DNA from: Candidatus Zixiibacteriota bacterium
Lineage (GTDB): Bacteria; Zixibacteria; MSB-5A5; GN15; FEB-12
Length of the DNA stretch: 8,837 nucleotides
NCBI GenBank assembly: GCA_003641405.1
Contig: QNAF01000100.1
Coordinates: 1 to 8,837 of the forward strand
Direction of reading: 5' to 3'
The notes beneath the pieces are model-generated. The model saw nothing but the letters and a program-made list of their open reading frames with translations, was not told the DNA's origin and did not search any database. This document shows positions 1 through 5,734 of this stretch, one piece after another (the stretch's first letter is position 1; each line of letters begins with the position of its first letter). The translations under genes and the position numbers were made by a program.

Positions 1-244
1 ATGTATCTACGGGGTGGAATTCCCTGCTGACCAGTTTGTACGGGCGCGTGACATGAATTATGTCCCGAACTCCTTTAAGGGTAAGTATGCGGTCGGAATC
101 CACCTGGTCCTTGTTCCCGGTGATCCCAATGGCCGTCCGAATAGCACCTGGCATGGGATGAGCAGTCAGCCCCATGTTCTCGATTTCTTTACAGACCTTG
201 GCCACCATCTCTGGGGTGGCACTTCGTTCCATGACAATTAACAC
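1..244 (-). CDS. aroF: 3-deoxy-7-phosphoheptulonate (DAHP) synthase, type I-beta, N-terminal part (cut by window edge)
   Basis: DAHP synthase condenses phosphoenolpyruvate with erythrose 4-phosphate, the first step of the shikimate pathway to chorismate. Only the first 81 residues are in the window. The translation starts MLIVMERSATPEMV and has the pattern of the N-terminal ferredoxin-like regulatory domain of the I-beta family. It ends in the motif RPYKLVSREFHP (about residues 67-78), which in this family links that domain to the catalytic barrel. The start is a GTG at 242-244, chosen because a good Shine-Dalgarno (GGGAG) lies 6 nt upstream and because the MxIVM-like opening is usual for the family. 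An ATG start at residue 5 would remove the first beta strand. The gene lies 73 nt after argS on the same strand and may be co-transcribed. Its product feeds chorismate to TrpE. The aroF symbol is by family convention; the barrel is not visible, so the subtype rests on the N-terminus alone. Confidence 0.88.
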   Translation of the reverse strand, partial: MLIVMERSATPEMVAKVCKEIENMGLTAHPMPGAIRTAIGITGNKDQVDSDRILTLKGVRDIIHVTRPYKLVSREFHPVDT

Positions 245-248
245 TTCT

Positions 249-253
249 GACTC
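249..253 (-). promoter_or_regulatory. Shine-Dalgarno of the DAHP synthase gene
   Basis: On the minus strand GGGAG stands 6 nt before the GTG at 242-244. It decides in favour of the GTG start over the in-frame ATG four codons later. Confidence 0.6.
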
Positions 254-317
254 CCGGTAGTATGTCTAATCTGCAAGTGAACTGATTTCATGATTCAAAT
301 CCCAATCGGCAAGCACC

Positions 318-2138
318 TTACATCTCTTCAGGCGCTTCGAGACCCAACAGGTACAAGCCTTCATTGATTACCACCTGCACCGCCCTGACCAGCGCGATCC
401 TGACCGCTGTCAGGTCCGCCTGATCCGAAATGATCTTCTGGATATTGCCCTCGTCGTCCTTCCGCTGGTATACACTGTTAAACGCTTCGGCCAGCCTTAG
501 CAGGTAGTTGGCGATATAATACGGTTCGTGCTGCTCGGCGACATCAGTAACAATTTGCGGGAAATCCGCGATCAGTTCGATTACCCGGTTCTCCTCGTCA
601 GCGACCAACAGGCGGTAGTCTACATCCGACGAGATTTCCAGACCACTCTTCCGCAACAACGAACGAAGTCTGGCGTGTGTGTACTGAAGATAAGGACCCG
701 AAGCACCGAGGAAGTTCAGAACTTTGTCCCAATCGAAATCGACATCACGCTGTCGTCGCACCGAGAGCTGCGCAAAAATCACCGCCCCCAAACCGACTTC
801 ATGGGCAACTTGATCTATCCCTGCCAAATCTGAGTTCTTTTCCTTGATCTTCTCACGCACCAATCGGGAAGCTTCCGAGATGACATCTTCGAGCAAGACG
901 ATATTCCCGCCTCTGGTAGACATCGACTTGCCGCCAAAACGAATCATCCCGAAGCCCACATGTTTCAAGCGCGAGCTCATTCTTTCATCAAGGGGAACGC
1001 CTTCAGCTTCTTCAAGTAACGCCATCGTCTTAAAGCATTGCTTGAAATGATCCGATTGGGCAGAATTGACAACATAAAGAGATTCGTGAAAGTCCTGGTG
1101 CCTCTCCCAGCGGTAGACCATTCCGGCAAGGTCACGTGTGGCGTAGAGGGTGGCGCCATCACCTTTCCGTAGAAGCAGGGGCGGCAATTGATCGTCCCCC
1201 AGTTCAACAACCAAAGCACCCTGCGATATGGAAGTCAGACCAGCCGTTTCCAGCCGTTCTATCAGCGGCTCCATCCGTTCATTCAGTTCGGATTCACCGT
1301 ACACCCAGTCGAATTCAACACCGAGAAGTCCATATACACGGTCAAACTCGGCGTGCGATATCTTCTTGAACGTCTCCCACAGCCTGAGTGCATCCGGATT
1401 ACCTTCTTCGAGCCTTCTGAACGCCAGGCGCGCCTCATCATCAAGAGACGGGTTCTGTTCGACTTCCTGGTGATAGCGTACGTACAGGGCCAAAAGATTC
1501 TGGACGGCATTGCCTTCGAGAGTTTTCTCGTCACCCCACTTCTCGTAGGCAACAATCATCTTGCCAAACTGAGTGCCCCAGTCTCCGGGGTAGTTGATTC
1601 CAACAACGTCGTAACCGAGCTTGCGAAAAATCCTGCGAAGGCTGTTTCCCAGAACCGTAGAGCGCAAGTGCATCACACCAAACGGCTTGGCGATATTTGG
1701 CGATGAGTACTCCACCAGATAGGCTTTGCCCTTGCCAATATCGCTGTTTCCATACTGATTTGAGCTGCCGATAACTTTTCTCAGAGTCTCCCCTGCCAGG
1801 ATTTCCGGATTCACCTGTCCGTTAAGAAAACCACCAACGGCCTTGCTGCAACTAATAAGCTGATCGCCCTCGTGACTTTTGAGGATCCGGGTCGTCTCGT
1901 CTGCCACTTTTGCAGCAATAGCAGGAGGCTTGTCTTTCAGCAAACCGGCCTGTCGGAACACCGGAAACGCAAACCGCCCCATACTGCGGTCTTTGGGCGT
2001 TTCAAGGGAGTTGTAGATAAACTCCGTGCTGAAAGCGTTGTCACCATCACCCACCTTGGCGTAAATCTCAGGATAGACATTCCTGAACGCCTGGGCCGTG
2101 GCCTCGGCAAACTGTTGTTTGTACTTGTCCTTCTTCAT
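318..2138 (-). CDS. argS: arginyl-tRNA synthetase
   Basis: Class I cytoplasmic enzyme that charges tRNA-Arg. The 606-residue length is slightly above the common 550-590. The N-terminal tRNA-recognition domain spans about 1-130. The catalytic fold begins at SSPNIAKPFG (145-154). The middle carries INYPGDWGTQFG (181-192) and ATLYATRDLAG (329-339). The C-terminal DALR anticodon-binding helical domain runs from about 480 (GASGPYLQYTHAR) to the characteristic end LLGLEAPEEM. Both class I signatures are degenerate: the HIGH position reads GVMH (153-156) and the KMSKS position reads KSMSTRG (404-410). The overall subfamily, with KPF and HLRSTVxGNSL, resembles the ArgRS of Lactobacillales from memory, where the first His of HIGH is also replaced. 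Met in place of the Gly of HIGH is the unusual part. The ATG at 2136-2138 is preceded by only a weak GGTG. The gene follows trpA after 82 nt and ends in TAA. Confidence 0.96.
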   Translation of the reverse strand: MKKDKYKQQFAEATAQAFRNVYPEIYAKVGDGDNAFSTEFIYNSLETPKDRSMGRFAFPVFRQAGLLKDKPPAIAAKVADETTRILKSHEGDQLISCSKAVGGFLNGQVNPEILAGETLRKVIGSSNQYGNSDIGKGKAYLVEYSSPNIAKPFGVMHLRSTVLGNSLRRIFRKLGYDVVGINYPGDWGTQFGKMIVAYEKWGDEKTLEGNAVQNLLALYVRYHQEVEQNPSLDDEARLAFRRLEEGNPDALRLWETFKKISHAEFDRVYGLLGVEFDWVYGESELNERMEPLIERLETAGLTSISQGALVVELGDDQLPPLLLRKGDGATLYATRDLAGMVYRWERHQDFHESLYVVNSAQSDHFKQCFKTMALLEEAEGVPLDERMSSRLKHVGFGMIRFGGKSMSTRGGNIVLLEDVISEASRLVREKIKEKNSDLAGIDQVAHEVGLGAVIFAQLSVRRQRDVDFDWDKVLNFLGASGPYLQYTHARLRSLLRKSGLEISSDVDYRLLVADEENRVIELIADFPQIVTDVAEQHEPYYIANYLLRLAEAFNSVYQRKDDEGNIQKIISDQADLTAVRIALVRAVQVVINEGLYLLGLEAPEEM

Positions 2139-2146
2139 AGTGTCAC

Positions 2147-2162
2147 CGAACTCGCAAGTTCG
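2147..2162 (-). promoter_or_regulatory. small hairpin just upstream of the argS start
   Basis: A perfect inverted repeat has 6-bp arms (CGAACT and AGTTCG on the minus strand) and a 4-nt loop TGCG. It ends 8 nt before the argS ATG and abuts the weak GGTG ribosome binding site. No U-tract follows, so it does not look like an intrinsic terminator. It might affect access to the argS ribosome binding site or mRNA stability. A 6-bp dyad can arise by chance, so function is inference. Confidence 0.35.
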
Positions 2163-2170
2163 AAGGCGTA

Positions 2171-2199
2171 AATATCTATCAAGCTACAGGTAATCGCAA
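2171..2199 (-). promoter_or_regulatory. weak sigma70-like promoter candidate for argS
   Basis: In the trpA-argS gap the minus strand has TTGCGA (2194-2199) and, 17 bp further, GATATT (2171-2176), then about 32 nt to the argS ATG. Spacing is ideal but the -10 hexamer is a poor match. It is offered only because this gap is one of the few places in the cluster where an internal promoter could sit. Confidence 0.2.
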
Positions 2200-2220
2200 C
2201 TACATATATTGGAACGTGAC

Positions 2221-3009
2221 TCAAGGAAGAGCTTTTCTGATGTCACTCAGGAGACAGCGAACGGATTTCAGGCCTTCTCTCCGATTTTTTGCCTGACGAA
2301 AAGCGCTGATAAGAGCTGAACCGATCACGACACCATCGGCGTGACGACAGAGGCGCACAGCCGATTCCGGCGAAGACACACCAAATCCAGCCACAAACGG
2401 CCTGGACAGGCTGCGAGAAAGCCCTTTGAGGTAGGCATCTGTCGAACTGCTGAACTTACGAGCGGCCCCGGTAACTCCGGCCACCGTCACAGCATAGACG
2501 AAATCCGTACAGGCGCTATCCACCAGTTGCACGCGCTCCGGCGAAGACGTAGGCGCCACAAGGAATATCGCCGAAAGATCCAAGTCCTTGAGACATAAGA
2601 GAAAGTCTGCGGCCTCTTCTACCGGAAGATCAGGGATAATAAACCCATCGGCACCGGCTCGGTGTGATGCTGCGGCAAAAGCCTCAACCCCTCGAGCCCA
2701 GACAGGATTGAAATAGCCCATCAGTACGATCGGCACTCCACTGCCCGCACGTATTTGTTCAACAGCCTGCAGGACTTTCTTCATATCCGTGCCGTTGGCC
2801 AGTGCGATCTGCGAAGAATACTGTATCTGGGGGCCGTCCGCCATGGGATCGGAAAACGGCATCCCCAACTCAACGATATCCGCGCCGGAGTCAATTGCGG
2901 TGCGGACGAGATCTATAGACGTGTCGAAATCCGGATACCCCACCGTGAGAAACGGGACAAGCAGTTTGTGCTTCCCGCGTCCAGCTAAAGTCTGCCTGAT
3001 CCGGCTCAT
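2221..3009 (-). CDS. trpA: tryptophan synthase alpha subunit
   Basis: TrpA cleaves indole-3-glycerol phosphate to indole and glyceraldehyde 3-phosphate and channels indole to TrpB in the alpha2-beta2 complex. The protein has 262 residues, the normal size, with a TIM-barrel pattern. VELGMPFSDPMADGP (46-60) contains the two catalytic acids, Glu47 and Asp58, equivalent to E. coli Glu49 and Asp60. Other hallmarks are PFLTVGYPD (19-27), VLMGYFNP, GFIIPDLPVEE, AVTVAGVTGA and the phosphate-binding end GVVIGSAL. The ATG overlaps the trpB stop as ATGA, the usual coupling of the two subunit genes. It ends in TGA, and I see no terminator hairpin in the 82 nt that follow, so transcription may continue into argS. 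All key residues I can check are present. Confidence 0.98.
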   Translation of the reverse strand: MSRIRQTLAGRGKHKLLVPFLTVGYPDFDTSIDLVRTAIDSGADIVELGMPFSDPMADGPQIQYSSQIALANGTDMKKVLQAVEQIRAGSGVPIVLMGYFNPVWARGVEAFAAASHRAGADGFIIPDLPVEEAADFLLCLKDLDLSAIFLVAPTSSPERVQLVDSACTDFVYAVTVAGVTGAARKFSSSTDAYLKGLSRSLSRPFVAGFGVSSPESAVRLCRHADGVVIGSALISAFRQAKNRREGLKSVRCLLSDIRKALP

Positions 3010-4211
3010 CCGCTCTGCTCACTCATTTTTCTGATAATGGGCATATCCTTGTCACCGCGACCGGACAAACAGACTACTATGCGATCCGCTTTGCAGAACT
3101 TCCGGCGGTGTTTGACGAGATACGCCAGGGCATGCGAGGTTTCCATAGCGGGGATGATTCCCTCCAACCGCGAGACCAGCTTGAACGTGCTGAGAGCCTC
3201 CTTGTCGGTAGCGGCAGCATATTCCACCCGCCCGGTGTCATGCAGCAGTGAGTGTTCCGGCCCTACTCCGGGATAATCAAGACCCGCTGAGATAGAGTGC
3301 GGCAGGATTACCTGACCATCACTGTCAAAGATCAGGTAACTGAACGCCCCGTGCAAAACACCCGGCTTACCCCTTAATAGGGTGGCTGCGTGTTTGCCTG
3401 AGCGGAGTCCATGGCCGGCGGCTTCGACGCCAATCAATCTAACAGAAGTATCTTTGAGAAAGTCGACAAACACACCTATCGCATTTGATCCGCCCCCCAC
3501 ACAGGCGACCATCACATCCGGCAAACCGCCCCACAATCGGCGACACTGCTTTTTTGTCTCCTTGCCTATTACGGACTGGAAATCACGAACGATCATGGGA
3601 TATGGGTGCGGTCCCACAACAGAGCCGATAATATAGAATGTGGAGGCGATATTCGTGACCCAATCGCGCATAGCTTCGCTGGTAGCGTCCTTCAGCGTGC
3701 GCGAACCGGATTTAACACTTACAACTTCCGCTCCCAGAAGCTGCATTTTCTCGACATTGGGAGCCTGACGTTCGATGTCTTCAGCCCCCATGTATATCAC
3801 ACAAGGCAGGCCGAAATGCGCGGCGACTGTTGCCGTCGCCAATCCATGCTGGCCAGCGCCTGTCTCGGCGATAATACGCTTCTTGCCCATCCTCTTAGCC
3901 AGCAGAATCTGTCCCACCGTGTTGTTGATCTTATGAGCGCCGGTGTGGGTCAGATCCTCACGCTTGAAATATATTTGCGGACCGCCAAGATGCTCCGTGA
4001 AGCGTTCCGCAAAATACAGTGGTGTTGGCCGACCGACATAGTTGCTGAGATAGTTGTTTAGTTCAGCCCGGAACTCTTTGTCCCGTCGGCAGAATCTGTA
4101 TGCCTCGGTCAATTCCTCGAGCGCATATATGACAGTTTCCGGCACGTACCGCCCCCCGTAAGGACCGAACCTTCCTCGTACATCAGGAACTGTTTTCTTC
4201 TTAGCAACCAT
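3006..4211 (-). CDS. trpB: tryptophan synthase beta subunit
   Basis: PLP enzyme that joins indole and serine to make tryptophan. The reading frame is open upstream to 4358, but I start it at the ATG at 4209-4211. The protein then begins MVAKKKTVPDVRGRFGPYGG, where family alignments begin, and has 401 residues. The upstream extension is only the other frame of trpF. LTHTGAHKINN carries the PLP Schiff-base lysine (Lys94). AETGAGQHG (114-122) carries the catalytic Glu115. GGGSNA (238-243) binds the cofactor phosphate, and LSGRGDKD near the C-terminus has the Ser facing the pyridine nitrogen. It is the TrpB1 type that pairs with TrpA, in keeping with the adjacent trpA. The start lies 11 nt inside trpF. 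A GGAGG lies about 15 nt upstream, rather far, so coupling to trpF translation probably matters. Confidence 0.98.
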   Translation of the reverse strand: MVAKKKTVPDVRGRFGPYGGRYVPETVIYALEELTEAYRFCRRDKEFRAELNNYLSNYVGRPTPLYFAERFTEHLGGPQIYFKREDLTHTGAHKINNTVGQILLAKRMGKKRIIAETGAGQHGLATATVAAHFGLPCVIYMGAEDIERQAPNVEKMQLLGAEVVSVKSGSRTLKDATSEAMRDWVTNIASTFYIIGSVVGPHPYPMIVRDFQSVIGKETKKQCRRLWGGLPDVMVACVGGGSNAIGVFVDFLKDTSVRLIGVEAAGHGLRSGKHAATLLRGKPGVLHGAFSYLIFDSDGQVILPHSISAGLDYPGVGPEHSLLHDTGRVEYAAATDKEALSTFKLVSRLEGIIPAMETSHALAYLVKHRRKFCKADRIVVCLSGRGDKDMPIIRKMSEQSG

Positions 4212-4836
4212 ATCGAATGCGATCGGCCTCCATAAAGAATTTCTTGAGCTTGTTCTTTGACTTGATCCCCGGCGCACTCTCCACACCGGAGTTGACATCC
4301 ACAACGAGCGGATCGAATGCCCGAACACCTTCCTCAAGATTCTCTGCTGTAACTCCACCTGCCAGCATGAGGTTAGTCATCTTCTTCGGTGGTCGAAGCG
4401 ACCAATCGAAAGGCTGCCCCGTGCCGCCGTGAAGTTTGTCAGTTTTGTGATCGAGCAGACAGAGGTCCGCCTGGCTCTTCAGAACGGCTAAGAAGTCCGA
4501 CGGTCTCCGTATCACAAATGACTTGATAACACGAAACCCATGTTTGCGAATTGAAGCTATATACGATGCCGACTCGCAGCCATGCAATTGCACAAAGTCG
4601 AGATGCAGTTTGGATGCTATGCGAAGAACTTTCTCCTGCTCCTCATCAACGAATACACCAACACTCGCCATTGTTGGTGGTATTGCTCTGAGGATACTCC
4701 TTGCGGTAGCCTGATTCGCGAATCTTGGCGATCGTCGGTAAAATATCATACCGATCATGTCTGCCCCGCACTTTGCCGCCAGGACAGCGTCAGCCGGATG
4801 TGTGATGCCGCAGACTTTTATCCTGAACTTGCTCAT
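4201..4836 (-). CDS. trpF: phosphoribosylanthranilate isomerase
   Basis: Catalyses the Amadori rearrangement of N-(5-phosphoribosyl)anthranilate to CdRP, the substrate of TrpC. It has 211 residues, normal for a monofunctional TrpF. The opening FRIKVCGIT carries the catalytic base Cys9. LLDHKTD (127-133) carries the general acid Asp129. GGTGQPFDW (137-145) follows the family pattern. The phosphate-binding loops LAGGVTAEN (158-166) and DVNSGVESAPGIKS (180-193) are intact. The ATG overlaps the trpC stop as ATGA and is preceded by GAGG with 5 nt spacing. The TAA stop lies 11 nt inside trpB. A stand-alone gene here, rather than the trpC-trpF fusion of enterics, is the common bacterial arrangement. 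Confidence 0.97.
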   Translation of the reverse strand: MSKFRIKVCGITHPADAVLAAKCGADMIGMIFYRRSPRFANQATARSILRAIPPTMASVGVFVDEEQEKVLRIASKLHLDFVQLHGCESASYIASIRKHGFRVIKSFVIRRPSDFLAVLKSQADLCLLDHKTDKLHGGTGQPFDWSLRPPKKMTNLMLAGGVTAENLEEGVRAFDPLVVDVNSGVESAPGIKSKNKLKKFFMEADRIRYGC

Positions 4837-5612
4837 CCACGCCTCAGTGACTTGAGCAGTTCTGTCGGATTATCGGCTGTGACAAGTGCCTCTCCGATCA
4901 GAAAACAGTTGTAGCCGGATTTCCGGAGCCGCGCGATGTCACCGGCACTGAATATGCCCGACTCGGCTACTTTGATTACACCATCTGGAATACGAGCGGC
5001 TAGTCGCTCCGATGTTTCCAGCGAAACCGAAAAATCAGTCAGGTTGCGATTGTTAACTCCGACTATGTCCGCTCCAGCGCTCAGGGCTGTCTCAAGTTCT
5101 TCTTCGTTGTGAGCCTCAACAAGCGTGTCCAGACCGATCTCTCTCGCAACACTAATAAATCGGGACAACGACTCAACACTGTGCAACCCCGCGATCAGCA
5201 GGACAGCGTCTGCTGCCATCAGTTTGGCGTAGTAAAGCTGGTACTTGTCGATGATGAAATCCTTGCAAAGAACCGGCAGACCTGAATGCTCTTTCGCCAG
5301 TTTCATATACTCCGCGCGACCCTGAAAATGCTTCTCTTCTGTCAGCACCGAGAGGGCGCACGCGCCACCATCACGATATTTCTCAGCCAGAACAACCGGA
5401 TCGAAATCCGCCAGTAATACGCCCTTCGATGGCGACGCCTTTTTGATCTCAGCGATAATGTTCGGTCCATCCTGGCGCGAGAGTGCTTCCTTGAAACCAG
5501 GGGATGGCATAGTGCTCAACTTATCGATAAAACCTTCCAGTGGTTTTGTTCGCTTGAGTGATTCCACCGTCTGCCGTTTTGTTTCGGCAATCTTTGTTAG
5601 TATGTCAGTCAT
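4833..5612 (-). CDS. trpC: indole-3-glycerol phosphate synthase
   Basis: Closes the indole ring, converting CdRP to indole-3-glycerol phosphate. The frame is open back to 5717, but the added 35 residues translate the palindromic intergenic DNA and match nothing in the family. I therefore use the ATG at 5610-5612, giving 259 residues starting MTDILTKIAETKRQ. Catalytic positions are visible: NIIAEIKKASPSKG (51-64) with Glu55 and Lys57, VLCKDFIID (114-122) with Lys117, LVEAHN (164-169) with Glu166, GVNNRNL (185-191) with Asn187, and AESGI (216-220) with Glu217 and Ser218. The ribosome binding site is poor: a GGAAAG lies about 15 nt upstream. This is the only trp gene after trpE not directly overlapping its upstream neighbour, being separated from trpD by 122 nt with two dyads. 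It is coupled to trpF by an ATGA overlap. Confidence 0.97.
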   Translation of the reverse strand: MTDILTKIAETKRQTVESLKRTKPLEGFIDKLSTMPSPGFKEALSRQDGPNIIAEIKKASPSKGVLLADFDPVVLAEKYRDGGACALSVLTEEKHFQGRAEYMKLAKEHSGLPVLCKDFIIDKYQLYYAKLMAADAVLLIAGLHSVESLSRFISVAREIGLDTLVEAHNEEELETALSAGADIVGVNNRNLTDFSVSLETSERLAARIPDGVIKVAESGIFSAGDIARLRKSGYNCFLIGEALVTADNPTELLKSLRRG

Positions 5613-5658
5613 ATAAACAAGAGCATACTTTCCGGTAATGCAAGCCGCATTCCTGTGC

Positions 5659-5682
5659 GTGGCACATGTCCACATGTGCCAC
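5659..5682. repeat. perfect palindrome A in the trpD-trpC gap (11-bp arms, 2-bp centre)
   Basis: On the plus strand GTGGCACATGT (5659-5669) is followed by CC and then its exact reverse complement ACATGTGCCAC. In the trp mRNA this would be a hairpin with loop UGGA once the innermost pair opens. It could be a protein-binding dyad, an mRNA-processing or stability hairpin, or one copy of a dispersed REP-like repeat. It shares 16 of 20 core positions with palindrome B. No U-tract follows, so it is not a standard terminator. Confidence 0.85.
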
Positions 5683-5688
5683 TTCATC

Positions 5689-5710
5689 CGGCAGATGTGG
5701 ACATCTGCCG
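5689..5710. repeat. perfect palindrome B in the trpD-trpC gap (10-bp arms, 2-bp centre)
   Basis: On the plus strand CGGCAGATGT (5689-5698) is followed by GG and then its exact reverse complement ACATCTGCCG. It lies 6 bp from palindrome A, with dyad centres 29 bp apart. The 20-bp core differs from that of A only by C/G swaps at one arm position with its compensating partner and at the two centre bases. The symmetry is therefore conserved although the sequence changed. Confidence 0.85.
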
Positions 5711-5734
5711 AACACAAGTTTCCTTAACAGCCTG

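Noticed and set aside
14..241. Plus-strand 75-residue frame at the left edge
   Set aside because: The opposite strand encodes a clear DAHP synthase N-terminus with a good ribosome binding site; the plus-strand frame is its shadow.
245..317. Terminator or promoter between argS and the DAHP synthase gene
   Set aside because: Only a loose GATTT/AAATC dyad with a long loop is visible and there is no T-run; it is not enough to call.
1188..1706. Plus-strand 172-residue frame antisense to argS
   Set aside because: Low-complexity shadow of the ArgRS catalytic region; no start context or family pattern.
4212..4358. 49-residue N-terminal extension of TrpB
   Set aside because: It lies entirely within trpF in another frame and has no similarity to TrpB N-termini; the ATG at 4209-4211 matches the family start.
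5659..5710. Intrinsic terminator between trpD and trpC
   Set aside because: The dyads are strong, but neither is followed by a U-tract on either strand, and trpC-trpA must be expressed past this point.
5613..5717. 35-residue N-terminal extension of TrpC
   Set aside because: It translates the palindromic intergenic DNA and has no family counterpart; the ATG at 5610-5612 fits IGPS proteins.
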